NCBI GenBank assembly: GCA_964035575.1
Contig: OZ037913.1
Coordinates: forward strand, 744,001 to 808,000
DNA: 64,000 nt
Direction of reading: 5' to 3'
Source of the DNA: Rhynchopus sp. YZ270_cl-10
Taxonomy: Eukaryota; Euglenozoa; Diplonemea; Diplonemida; Diplonemidae
Position numbers and translations under genes: made by a program. Below the pieces are notes generated by a model. The model saw only the letters and a program-made list of their open reading frames with translations, was not told where the DNA came from and ran no database searches. This document shows positions 33,904-44,337 of the stretch, in pieces; the stretch's first letter is position 1; each line of letters starts with the position of its first letter.

Positions 33904-34917
33904 GTACCAACCGCGGACTGTGTCATGTGCCCAGAAGGTCGTTCGTTTCATCAAGTTCTCCGCCCTTTTACCGGTGTACCGGTCATGTACTATGGTACAC
34001 TGTAACAAGAGGGCTGTTGTATTTTAAGTCTTTTTTTTTGAATCTATTTTTCTGTCCCTGAGTACCCTCCCACCCAAATAAACCACCTTGTTTCTTTTTC
34101 TTCTTCTTTTTTGTTCGAAAAAACAGTCAGATTTAGTGTTGTATCTGGTAACAGTATTTTTGGGTGCATCCAAAAAAAATGCATGACGCATTGGTGCGAT
34201 TATTGTTTTGTACAAAAGAAGTGAAAAAGCTGTTTCTTATTTCACACAATGGCCTTATTGCTCAGTTAACCGAGCTTCTTTTCAGGGGGTTTTGTGTTCA
34301 GCCAATTTGTAATTTTCCATTACACTAGGTAAAATACACTTATTCCCGAAGTATTCTCGTTTTTTTTTAAATATTTTATCAGTGTCTGCGTCCGCCGATG
34401 AACGGTGAGGCGTTTTCACTTTCAACTGCTCTTTTTCCCCCTCTTTTGATGTCGACGCACAGAGAGGCTTTCCGTTCATTGTACCAAGTTTTTTTTTTCC
34501 TCTTTGCCGCCACTATCATTGCCTCGTCTTTTATAAAAGATCGTGCAAAAAACAATAAGGTTGTCTTTGTATTCTGTAGTCTAGTGTGTGCTCTCGCGCA
34601 CCTCCCTTACCCTCTTCCCGCGCCCCATTTAACTGTTTAAACACAAACCCCTGTTCAAGGACAATAGGAAAACCAATTCTTTTTTTATAAAACAGTGTAG
34701 TTGTGAAGGGATGGGGATGGGTGGGTGGTGGTATTCTTGAGATATGGAGTGGGTGGGATGGGAAATCTGAACGAAGAGAGAACCAATAAGGAGTATAACA
34801 CATGAAACCCCCGACGTTCCCCCCTTCCGTTTGGTCATTTCCGCCCCACCTCCCTTACCCCAATTTAATCCTCACACAGAACACTTTTATACTACCTTCA
34901 AGCTTCCCCCTAATAAA
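33904..34917. other. Intergenic region with H4 and H3 motifs
   Basis: H4 at about 33969-34035 (GGTACACTGTAACAAGAGGG) and H3 at 34379-34440 (GTGTCTGCGTCCGCCGATGA, then ACGGTGAGGCG). No gene is supported. The GST start is preceded by a CACACAG site at about 34879. Confidence 0.6.
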
Positions 34918-35574
34918 ATGCCTACCGGAATCCTGAACGGACACGCCTTCTCGCAGCCCGGACGCTCTGTTGCGTGGTTCGCTGTCTACGCAAAGTCTGA
35001 CATTGAGGTTCGCCCTGTCGAATTTGTGAAGGGCGAGCAGAAGCACCCTGACTACGTTGCGAAGTTCCCCTCTGGCCAGGTCCCTACGTACGAGGAGGGC
35101 GACTTCTACTTGGAGGAGAGCAGTGCAATCATTCAGTACCTTGCCGATGGGCACGCCATTGTGCCGAAGGACAAGAAGCAGCAGGCAAAGGTGCAGCAAT
35201 ACATTGCAGCGAACCTGGCCAAGGTGCGCAAGCTCACTGTGGACCTCGTTCGCCCCGTCCTTTTTGCCAAGCCAGAGGAGGTTGCCGCAGTGGCCAAGAA
35301 GGGTATCGAGGAAGTGACCCCGGTCCTGAAGGCATACGACGCACTTCTCGCAAAGCAGAGCTTCGTGGCAGGTGACACCCTCTCGCTTGCGGACTTCCTT
35401 TTCACCCCGGAGGTGGACCAGCTCATCATCGTGAAGGATGCCATTGGAGAGAACGTGCTTGCAGCGTACCCCTCCATCCTGGCTTACCTTGAGCGTCTGA
35501 ACGAAGTGGAAGGGTACACTGCGAACTTTGCGGCTGCAGGCGCATGGCTAACAGCGCTGAAGGCTTCTGCGTGA
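34918..35574 (+). CDS. Theta-like glutathione S-transferase, copy 1 (218 residues)
   Basis: A single exon. The N-terminal thioredoxin-like half has SQPGR (serine 12, the theta-class catalytic position), the cis-proline segment GQVPTYEEGDF (about 53-63) and the glutathione-binding ESSAIIQYLA (about 67-76). The helical C-terminal half contains LAKQSFVAGDTLSLADFLFT, the conserved N-capping/hydrophobic-staple region. It could act in detoxification or be related to the GST module of eEF1B-gamma, which lacks a separate C-terminal domain here. The start is the ATG after the ACACAG acceptor-like site; an upstream TTG-initiated extension is ignored. It is nearly identical to copy 2. Confidence 0.88.
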   Translation: MPTGILNGHAFSQPGRSVAWFAVYAKSDIEVRPVEFVKGEQKHPDYVAKFPSGQVPTYEEGDFYLEESSAIIQYLADGHAIVPKDKKQQAKVQQYIAANLAKVRKLTVDLVRPVLFAKPEEVAAVAKKGIEEVTPVLKAYDALLAKQSFVAGDTLSLADFLFTPEVDQLIIVKDAIGENVLAAYPSILAYLERLNEVEGYTANFAAAGAWLTALKASA

Positions 35575-35787
35575 AGAATCAAGTGTTCCCTTGCTCTGCC
35601 TTGAGAGTCTTATGATTATGTCTCGTAACCCCCCCTTTTCCCCCCGCAGAGAAGGAGCGATGTGTACCGTATCCATACAAATTATTGACCGGAAAAAAGG
35701 TCGAACTCCCAGAAAAATCCTGAACATATTTACGGTCAAACATACGGTCGATAACTTGTACGAATACAGTAGTTTTCTTTCTCTTTG

Positions 35788-35850
35788 ATCCTGCGCAACG
35801 GCTAGCAAAGCTTAGGATCACACCAACTCTTGTATATTTTTTATTGCGTT
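35788..35850 (+). repeat. Hairpin downstream of GST copy 1
   Basis: GATCCTGCGC and GCTTAGGATC pair around a 13-base loop, then a CACACCAACTC tail. It matches the hairpin downstream of copy 2, where the stem is perfect. Confidence 0.6.
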
Positions 35851-35857
35851 TTATTTT

Positions 35858-36620
35858 AGTTTTCAAGGTGGCTGAGCACAAGAGGCTTAGGACCATCTTA
35901 CCAACCTTGTCCTTTGAGATGTAAGAGGCACAGTCTTCTTACACCTTTTCTTTATTAAGCTCTTATTTTGGAGGAATGTTCCGTGTACTCCGACTCCATT
36001 TTTGTTATTAGATGTGTGTGTGTGCACAAGAAGGCACACTTCATCTTTTTCACAGTTTCTTTTATTTTAATTTCGGCCCCCCCTTTTTTGTTTTCGTGAT
36101 GAATGTGCATGAAAAACACATTCATCTTACATTTTTTTTCTATTTTGCATAGCTGTCAATTTATTGAACGCACATGTTGCAATAATTTTATAGCTTTCCT
36201 CTTTAATATTTCTTAGCTCTGAAGGGAGGACGAACTACGAACCCCCTTCCGTGGCGCAAAAAATATAGAGGAGCTTCAACCAATTGGGCAGGGCACTCCG
36301 TTCCCTAAAAAAGGAATGGAAAAATTTTTTTCGATAAAAAAAAAGCTTCCCCACTTTATTGCATCTTGCTGTGTCTGGCTCTACGCACCCGCTTTTATTG
36401 ACCGAAGAAACATAGTGAAACCTGAAAAATATAGGTTAATTCTTGCCGTAAAAAAGCAAGCCAAAGAGCAAGCGTTTGCGGGTAATTGTCTTACTGTCAC
36501 AGTAGGATTCCCAGAGAACGGTCACCTGACAAGTGCAAACCCTTCTTGAGGCTGACTAAGCAGAGACTTCGGTTTATTTCATCAGATGTTTTCTTCTCGT
36601 TTCTCCTCCTCGCAAACTCT
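35858..36620 (+). repeat. Upstream duplication, copy 1 (contains four HTE hairpins)
   Basis: Closely similar to 38603-39312. In order: H1 (35866-35915), a TGTAAGA/TCTTACA hairpin (35919-35945), an H5 GTGTGC/GCACAC hairpin (about 36005-36065), a GATGAATGTG/CACATTCATC hairpin (36100-36160), then the upstream cassette (36217-36410) and a degraded H1 (36547-36592). It ends about 60 bp before GST copy 2. Confidence 0.8.
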
Positions 36621-36676
36621 CCCTTTAAATACTCACACAGAACACTTTTATACTACCTTCAACCTCTCTCCTAATA

Positions 36677-37333
36677 ATGCCGACCGGAATCCTCAACGGA
36701 CACGCCTTCTCGCAGCCCGGACGCTCTGTTGCGTGGTTCGCTGTCTACGCAAAGTCTGACATTGAGGTTCGCCCTGTCGAATTTGTGAAGGGCGAGCAGA
36801 AGCACCCTGACTACGTTGCGAAGTTCCCCTCTGGCCAGGTCCCTACGTACGAGGAGGGCGACTTCTACTTGGAGGAGAGCAGTGCAATCATTCAGTACCT
36901 TGCCGATGGGCACGCCATTGTGCCGAAGGACAAGAAGCAGCAGGCAAAGGTGCAGCAATACATTGCAGCGAACCTGGCCAAGGTGCGCAAGCTCACTGTG
37001 GACCTCGTTCGCCCCGTCCTTTTTGCCAAGCCAGAGGAGGTTGCCGCAGTGGCCAAGAAGGGTATCGAGGAAGTGACCCCGGTCCTGAAGCATTACGACG
37101 CACTTCTCGCAAAGCAGAGCTTCGTGGCAGGTGACACCCTCTCGCTTGCGGACTTCCTTTTCACCCCGGAGGTGGACCAGCTCCTTCTCGTGAAGGATGC
37201 CATTGGAGAGAACGTGCTTGCAGCGTACCCCTCCATCCTGGCTTACCTTGAGCGTCTGAACGAAGTGGAAGGGTACACTGCGAACTTTGCGGCTGCAGGC
37301 GCATGGCTAACAGCGCTGAAGGCTTCTGCGTGA
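36677..37333 (+). CDS. Theta-like glutathione S-transferase, copy 2 (218 residues)
   Basis: It differs from copy 1 by only a few residues (LKHYDALL for LKAYDALL, QLLLVKD for QLIIVKD). The similarity extends from the CACACAGAACACTTTTATAC leader before the ATG to about 60 bp after the stop. Upstream DNA is quite different from that of copy 1: it carries the cassette also found at 1836 and 38922. The pair is therefore a recent duplication or is kept alike by gene conversion, with potentially different promoters. Confidence 0.88.
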   Translation: MPTGILNGHAFSQPGRSVAWFAVYAKSDIEVRPVEFVKGEQKHPDYVAKFPSGQVPTYEEGDFYLEESSAIIQYLADGHAIVPKDKKQQAKVQQYIAANLAKVRKLTVDLVRPVLFAKPEEVAAVAKKGIEEVTPVLKHYDALLAKQSFVAGDTLSLADFLFTPEVDQLLLVKDAIGENVLAAYPSILAYLERLNEVEGYTANFAAAGAWLTALKASA

Positions 37334-37451
37334 AGAATCAAGTGCTCCCTTGCTCTGCCTTGAGAGTCTTATGATTATGTCTCCATAACCCCCTCCCCTT
37401 TTCCCCCGCAGAGAAGGAGAGATGCGCAGTTCTCTTTCTCTTTGTTTTATT

Positions 37452-37505
37452 GGATCCTGAGCAATGGCTAGCAAAGCTCAGGATCACACCACTCTTCGAT
37501 ATTTT
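37452..37505 (+). repeat. Perfect 10-bp hairpin downstream of GST copy 2
   Basis: GATCCTGAGC and GCTCAGGATC flank the loop AATGGCTAGCAAA, then CACACCACTCTTCG and a T run. An H3 motif follows at 37520-37575. Confidence 0.7.
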
Positions 37506-37743
37506 TTTTCCCCCGCGGAGTGTCAGTGCCTGCGTCCCAGAGGCGTTTGCACTATCAACTTCACTTTTTTTATACTGTGTTTTATTTTTTATTCCTACGA
37601 AGCTCAGGCCTTTTGCTAACCATCATGCCATCGTGCCACGTTTTTGGGCGTTTTTTATTTTTTTTTCCATCATGCCACCATCATGCCACGGGGGGTGGTG
37701 GGGCAGGGCTTTCGCTATCCATCACCTGGGGATTTCCCCCCCA

Positions 37744-37990
37744 GATGGCATGATGGCATGATGGCATGATGGCATGATGGCATGATGGCATGATGGCATG
37801 ATGGCATGATGGCATGATGGCATGATGGCATGATGGCATGATGGCATGATGGCATGATGGCATGATGGCATGATGGCATGATGGCATGATGGCATGATGG
37901 CATGATGGCATGATGGCATGATGGCATGATGGCATGATGGCATGATGGCATGATGGCATGATGGCATGATGGCATGATGGCACGATGGCA
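37744..37990. repeat. GATGGCAT octamer minisatellite (about 30 copies)
   Basis: A nearly perfect array of the 8-bp unit GATGGCAT. The same octamer (on the other strand, ATGCCATC) is scattered at 37624-37690, and ATGCCATT occurs at 38448. Read through, it gives an 8-residue repeat in all frames, so the open frames are not genes. Confidence 0.97.
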
Positions 37991-38097
37991 CCTTACAATT
38001 TTTCTGCTCGCTGCGCTCGCGGAGGTGTACCTAAAAATTTTTTTCTGCTCGCTTCGCTCGCTGTACGCTATTTTCTTCCTGCCTACGGTGCCATTTT

Positions 38098-38405
38098 ACA
38101 ATGTCTAAGGGGATTCCCTTGCATTTTGCAGCCAGAAATGAAACTTGACCCAAGCTGCAAAAAATTGACCATTCTTATTTCAAAGCAACCCAACCGTTGC
38201 AACAGCCCCTGCTTCTGGAAGACGTATTGATTTTGTACGGTTAGTGTACGTAAGGCGCAAGACCAAGGACCGTTAATAAAGGATTATATTCCGTTTTTTG
38301 TTTATATCTCGCAAAGCTGACCCTTCGCCTCTCCACCCTGTGGCTGGCAGGGAGGCGCGCGCGAAGCGCGCGACGACCGCTTTCACCAGGCGGGAAAGCT
38401 CGGAA
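38098..38405 (+). repeat. Dispersed repeat with a GCGCGCGAAGCGCGC hairpin, copy 1
   Basis: About 300 bp, matching 55050-55312. The strongest blocks are GCAACAGCCCCTGCTTCTGG followed by AAGACGTATTGATTTT, and a GC-rich perfect hairpin followed by GACGACCGCTTTCA. The hairpin loop is GAA. It may be a non-coding RNA-like or MITE-like repeat; no open frame is conserved. Confidence 0.75.
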
Positions 38406-38602
38406 TGTACTTTTTTTTCCAGGAAATTATTTTTTTTTTTGACCATCATGCCATTCAGGGGGAAAATCCCAAAGTTAGCAAAAGGCCTGTACGAAGCTTG
38501 CTCGCAGGAGAAATAGTATTATCGGGTACGGTCGCCAGATCATCCCTCAAACAGGAGGGTTTGTGCAATCAACGAAACAACTTTGCTTACCTACCGATCC
38601 TA

Positions 38603-39312
38603 TTTTAGTTTTCAAGGTGGCTGAGCACAAGAGGCTTAGGACCATCTTACCAACCTTGTCCTTTGAGATGTAAGAGGCACAGTCTTCTTACACCTTTTTC
38701 TTTGTTTTAGCTCTTTGGAGGAATGTTCCGTGTGGACGTACTCCGACTCCATTTTTGTTATTAGATGTGTGTGTGCACAAGAAGGCACACTTCATCTTTT
38801 TCACGATTTCTTTTATTTTAATTTCGGCCCCCTTTTTTTTTTGTTTTCGATGTGATGTGCGCGAAAAGCACATTCATCTTACAAGTTTTTTCTTTTATAG
38901 CTTTCCTCTTAAATATTTCTTAGCTCTGAAGAGAGGACGAACTACGAACCCCCTTCCGTAGCGCAAAAAAAATATTCGGGGGGAGCTTCAACCAATTGGG
39001 CAGGGCACTTCCCTTTCCCTATGAGGTGTGGGCACTTCAGTATTTGTCGTTAGTAGGACTTATAATGATTAAAAAAGCTGCCCCACTTTATTGCATCCTG
39101 CTGTGTCTGCCCCTACCCTCCCGCTTTTATTGAGACAAACAAAATAGGTTAATTCTTGCCGTAAAAAAAACAAGCGAAGAGCGTTGGGGGGTAATCGTAA
39201 TTCTATCGCAGTAGGATTCCCAGAGAACGGTCAACTGACTGAGGTGCAAGCCCTTCTTTTAGGATGACTAAGCAGAAACCTTTTTCTTCAGACTCATCAC
39301 TTTTATCAGATT
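38603..39312 (+). repeat. Upstream duplication, copy 2
   Basis: Second copy of the 35858-36620 block with the same order of hairpins and the upstream cassette (38922-39130). It ends with an H1-like motif (39263-39310) about 115 bp before the MGCC protein gene. Stem positions vary between copies while pairing is kept (GAATGTG/CACATTC versus ATGTGC/GCACAT). Confidence 0.8.
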
Positions 39313-39426
39313 TTTCTTTTTCTCCTCTCCCCTCTTCACCCTCATAACAGGAACACCCCCATCCCCCTAACCCCTTTTTTCTGCAAAACAAAAAAGCGTT
39401 TTTTTTTTCTTGAGTTTCCCTTTCCA

Positions 39427-39620
39427 ATGGGTTGTTGTGCGTCGCAACAAAAGCCGAAGGGGGCTGAGGAGAACGCGAAGGGAGATAGTTCTAAGAAATG
39501 CCCCCCTATTCCACCGGGGAGGCAGGCATCTGCGAGGGGGTCTGGGGAGGTGGTGCGGCTGAGTGAGGGTGGGTCGCATCCACAGCGTCAGGGGAGCAGC
39601 AGTGATAACGACAACAACAG

Positions 39621-39651
<31 letters not shown>

Positions 39652-39912
39652 ACCCCCGCCAACGGAAGCTCCCCACACACCAGACCAGAACGACACACGA
39701 AGAGCACCACGTCCCCCACTGCCGCCCCCCAACCCCGCCGTGTCGGACGACGCGGGTCCTCTTCCAAAGCTCCCCCCCAACGAGAGCCGCAGTCCAACAA
39801 AACCACTGCCACAACAGACGAACTCCTGAGAATGGCAGAGCAAGCGGTACGGGGGTCAGAAGAGATGCGTGACCTTGAAGAGGATGAGGTGGAGGTGCCG
39901 CAACAACACTGA
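39427..39912 (+). CDS. Disordered protein with MGCC acylation motif (161 residues)
   Basis: The N-terminus MGCCASQQKPKG has glycine 2, serine 6 and adjacent cysteines, the classic pattern for N-myristoylation plus palmitoylation and membrane attachment. The remainder is low complexity: serine, asparagine (an AAC microsatellite at about 39611-39650) and proline, ending with an acidic helix (LLRMAEQAVRGSEEMRDLEE). It follows a TAACAG site. No domain is recognised. It shares its N-terminal motif with the SM protein at 3634. Confidence 0.65.
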
Positions 39913-40130
39913 ATCATCTTTTATAAATCTCAAATCGTTTTTTTATTATTCAGGTTTGTAGAGCCTGAAGGGGATTTTTTTTTTGATTTTTTTGGGGAAA
40001 TTCATGGGGTTGGGGAGAGGGGTGGAAAACTTTTCGCGTGTGGTGTGTTTTTTTTTTGAGGCATTTTGCACATTTTTTTTTTTTTATTCGTAGGGGGAAT
40101 GGGATGGATGGGATGGGGTGGAGGGTGGGG

Positions 40131-40245
40131 TAATGGTGGCAGTATTGTGATGGGAGCCCATTGGAATGCGCAAAATCAATACACGATGTATTTTGATGTA
40201 TTTTGCGTATTCCAATGGGCTCCCATCACAATACTGCCACCATTA
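40131..40245. mobile_element. MITE, about 45-bp inverted arms, copy 1
   Basis: TAATGGTGGCAGTATTGTGA at the left is mirrored at the right end by TCACAATACTGCCACCATTA. The arms continue inwards through GGGAGCCCATTGGAAT. TA at each end suggests a TA target duplication (Stowaway-like). A second copy is at 47149-47273. Confidence 0.85.
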
Positions 40246-42259
40246 GGGTTGGGGGGTGGGACACTTTCTGTATGTCTGCTTTCTTCTTAGTACTCAAAAA
40301 AAACAACAATCAAAACTTTCCATTATCTGAGAGTGAAAAAAAAAGAATAAAAGAAAATAACAACTCGGAGATTTGACACCTTCACGAGAGCGGGATCCGT
40401 CTTATGTACTTACAGTTCTTTCAGTAGCATTTTTTTTTTTTTTTTTTGTTTGTCCGTCTCAAAAACACAACAAAAAATGCTCTCACACCATCGGTTATTT
40501 AATTACAACCAGGAAACGAATCATTCGCCAATTGATCTCTTTTTTCGCCATTTCTCGGAATTTAACAATAAGGGAGGTTTCCCGTTGAAAGCTACCAAAG
40601 ATAGTGTCTGGAGGGGGGAAAAAAACTGTTGTTTTTTGACACATAAAAAAAGGTAGTAATTTTCAAGGGAGGAAACCGCGAATTTTGTTCTCTGGGATTT
40701 TATCGTTGGTTTTTTTTTTCTCTTCCGTTTGTCTGATTTTCTTCACATTTTATATTATTATGTATAAAAAAATGCGTTTCTTTGGGCCAAAAAATATGCA
40801 CATTTTTTTTTTTCTTTTCACGGTGGTTCGATAACCCACAGTGTCGGTGCCTTGCGTCTTAGAGGCGTTTTGCACTATCAACTTCACTTTTTTAAAAATT
40901 TTCTTTTTCCCCCTCCCATCGTCGTTCAACAGTCTTACTCTGGGCAATGTGTTCCGTCACAGCCGTCGTCTCTCCGCAAGCTGTTTACAAGCTTTCATCA
41001 CCCCTCTATTATCTCGCTGCTTTCTTCCCCTTATGTTTTTTTTGTGTACTTTCATCCGGATGGCTGGCGTATGTGGGTCAGTCGGAGGTGCCTGAATCAA
41101 CTACAGTTTTTTTTTTTTTTTTACCCCACGGAGTGTCAGTGCCTGCGTCCCAGAGATGTTTTGCACTATCAACTCCACCCCCCCCCTTTTTGTTTATTTG
41201 CAAGTAGTCAAGGGATTTCCCTCTGATTTTTAGTGCCCTGCGTCCGCCGATGAACGGTGAGGCGTTTTGCACAACTTTTTTTTGCTTTTTTTTAAAAAGC
41301 TGATGGACAAAAAAATATTCCATATTTCAAAAGAATTTGTTTTCTTCATCATTTTCTCCCCCATTGGATTATTTGACATGAATGGGTGTGATTTTTATCA
41401 AATAATCTGCCTTCCTTCCCCACCACTAGAAATCTTGAACGATGTAGGTTCACACACAGCTGTTTTGTGACCATTCATCTCAAGTATCTCTCTATTTTTT
41501 TATTATTATTTTGCGAAAAAATTGTATAGTGAAAACGACTGTCTACGACAGCCTTCCACTACCAACAGATTATCAAAAAAAGAAAAATCAAATAAAAAGA
41601 TGCGTACCGTGCGTGTGTGTATGGGTCAATATGTCTCGAACTGAAAACTAAAAGGTCCTGCCTTCCTTTAAAAAAAAAAACACAGTGGATATTGCACAAA
41701 CTGTGGCAACACAACCGAGGCAACTACACTACTCCAACAATTTATCAAAAAAAAGGCAACGACAAAACCCCATCTTATTCCCATATTAAAATGGTAAAAT
41801 CGGAGATGTCCGGTGTCTGCGTCCACAGAGGCGTTTGCACTTTCAACAATCGTTTTTTTTTGTCTCTGTATTGCTGGGGCTGCGCTGGACGGGTTTCGTT
41901 TTCCCCCCCTCCAAAAATAAAAACTTGGAACATTATTCCAGTTGTCTGCAAGCGCCAGACCCAAACTTTTCTCGCCCGGGCCTAATTACCCTGGGTATCC
42001 AATGATCCCCGTTTTCGCTACCTGAGTGGAGGGCGGGAGGGAGTAGAGCGTAGTAACGGTCTCCACGAGAGATAGACGAGGAACGGGCTGCGTGGAGATC
42101 ACACGAAAAAAAAAAAAAAGAGAGCGAGGTGTCTATACACAGTCGTCAATTTATCAATTTATCAAACTGAACTGCAACAACACTGTTTTTAATGACAGTT
42201 TTCGTAGAACGACGATATGGCCTGGGGAGAAAAGGGGGTGGGGGTGGGAAGAGGGGTTT
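40246..42259. other. Gene-free stretch with H3 motifs and one H6 repeat
   Basis: H3 motifs lie at 40822-40895 (with an upstream GGTTCGATAACCC hairpin), 41123-41175, 41226-41285 and 41808-41860. A repeat related to 60477-60540 lies at 41046-41100. H6 spans 41683-41757. No gene is supported. Confidence 0.65.
41683..41757 (+). repeat. H6 repeat, copy 1
   Basis: ATTGCACAAACTGTGGCAAC, then ACAACCGAGGCAACTACACT and a CCAACAATTTATC plus A-run end. It is almost identical to 46056-46130 and 46687-46757. Diverged relatives are at 54722, 55433, 55586 and 58168. Confidence 0.85.
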
Positions 42260-42470
42260 CACTGTGCGGTAGTCAGCCCAACGACAACTCGAATGTCATG
42301 TGACAATGCTCGTTGAGTTGACAACCCCTGGGGTTGTCATTTACAGCCTTATTGCACGGAATGCCTTGCGGCAGTCATTTTTTGGGTTGTTAATGAGTCT
42401 AGGGTTGTCATAATTATGACAAGCCATTTGCGTTGTCACTACGTTGTCATTGGCTGACTACCACACCGTG
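42260..42470. mobile_element. MITE-like element with 20-bp inverted ends
   Basis: CACTGTGCGGTAGTCAGCCC at the left pairs with TGGCTGACTACCACACCGTG at the right. The interior is rich in GTTGTCAT and its complement. No clear target duplication is seen. The CAC...GTG ends recall the CACGRCG family but the sequence differs. Confidence 0.75.
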
Positions 42471-43399
42471 ATGGGAGGAGGGGTGTAGGCCAGCTGTCAA
42501 CAGCCATACCTTTCATCAATTAAAACTCCCACTCATATTCGTTATTTTTGTTGTTCTCTTCATTTCTTACTGTATTTCTTCACATGCTCGAGTCTGGTCT
42601 TTTCTTGGTATAGGTGTAAAGCGGAAACGGGGCCTTCAAAAGGGGCTGGGGTATTTTTGATATGGGGTGTATTTCATCTGTCAAGTTTTTTTTTTTTATA
42701 TTTCAAGTTAAATTTTGATCACCTTACTTTTCAACCTTTTTATTCCCTTGCGTTATAGGTTCCCAATCAACTTTCTTGAGGGTTGTGAATCTGATATGCT
42801 CATCCATCAAGGGAAACGGGGGGTTTTTTTTTGGGGGGAATAGTCAGTTATACCCTACCCTTTAAATAGAGTAAGACATACCTGATTATTCCCCTTTTTT
42901 TAAAAAACTTTTGGAGCTATTGAGGGCATGTTTTTACCATTATATCTTCTATTCAGTAGAATAGTTAGTATATGAAACAATGTTTTTACCATACCAAAAA
43001 GATATTTCAGACACACACACTATGCTTTAAAAATAAACAGAACCAAGAAAAAAAAATTTCGATGTGACTAACTGGGGGGGAGCTATTAAAGTATACGTAT
43101 ACTTTATTCGGCGGGAATTACTGCTTAAATGGCCAAAAAACGAAAAGGGGGGGGGGGGGGGTAGGTGGGGGCAAAACCCCTATTTTTTTGAGGCATTTCG
43201 ATTTTTTTGGATTTACGTGCAAAGTACCCGCAAACCACCGAAAATTTCGGGTCAGAGATGGTTTTGGGGTGTGGTTTGGGGGTGTTCTATAGGTGAGACA
43301 CCCCAGAGATACAAAAAAATGGAAAAAAATAGCAAAAATAGACCATTTTGGCCGTTTGGGCCATTTTGGTCAAATGGCCATTTTTGACCAATATTTCAA

Positions 43400-44100
43400 A
43401 AAAAAAAGCAAAAATTTGTCATCATTAGGCCTGTCTGGGCACAAATATGCCCCAAAAATGTCCCGCGAGTCCATTCCGACCTGTTTTGAACACATTTATC
43501 GCCTTTTTTGGTGTTTTTTTGGTGTTTTGAGGTCAAAAAAGATCCCCTGACTATCCCCTGGCAGCCCTGGGCCGCGACTTGCGCCCTGCTTTTGGACCCC
43601 CTCTGGGCCAAAAAATGGGTGAAAACCCTCGAAAAAGCACTCCGGGGACCCAGATAGTTCCATATATCCACCAGAAACCCACCCAAACACCTCAAAAACA
43701 TGCCAGAAAAATATTTTCAAAAACACACTTTTTTCAAAAAGTTCATCTGGGCAGGTTCCATAATGACTTATTTGAAAAAGTGTGTTTTTGAAAATGTTTT
43801 TCTGACATGTTTTTGAGGTGTTTTTGAGGGTGTGCGGTGGAAATTTGGAACTATCTGGGCTCCCAGAGTGCTTTTTCGGAGGTTTTCGCCCATTTTTTGG
43901 CCCAGAGTGGGTCTAAAAGCAGGGCGCAAGTCGCGGCCCAGGGCTGCCAGGGGATAGTCAGGGGATCTTTTTTGACCTCAAAACACCAAAAAAAACACCA
44001 AAACAAGTGCCTAAAGTGTCCAAAACAGGTCGGAATGGACTCACAGGACATTTTTGGGGTAGTTTCGTGCCCAAGCAGCTGTCATGATGTCGAAATTTTG
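43400..44100. repeat. Large imperfect palindrome
   Basis: Arms of about 300 bp mirror each other around about 43750; for example CCCTGGCAGCCCTGGGCCGC near 43555 and GCGGCCCAGGGCTGCCAGGG near 43934. Single-strand DNA or RNA would fold into a long hairpin. Confidence 0.9.
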
Positions 44101-44337
44101 CTGTTTTTTTGATTTTTTTCTCAAAAAATGGCCATTTTACCCAACATGGCCAAAACCGTCAAAAGCCACTTTTTCACTATTTTTTTTGCATTTTTTCATA
44201 TTCTGAGGTGCCCTAATCATGGATTTTCGGGTCTCAGGGTGTTTCTGACCCATTTCTGGGGGGTATGAGGGGTGTTGACAGGTTTTTTGCTCACAAAACC
44301 ACTTTTTCCAAAAATGCCTCACCCGTCCTGAAGGTTT

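Noticed and set aside
34831-34917. N-terminal extension of GST copy 1
   Set aside because: It starts at a non-ATG codon, crosses the acceptor-like CACACAG and is absent from copy 2.
37744-37990. CRISPR-like array
   Set aside because: Units are contiguous octamers without spacers, in a eukaryotic context.
37681-37991. Open frames encoding an MPSCHHAI octapeptide repeat
   Set aside because: They are the direct readout of the GATGGCAT minisatellite in every frame; there is no other coding content.
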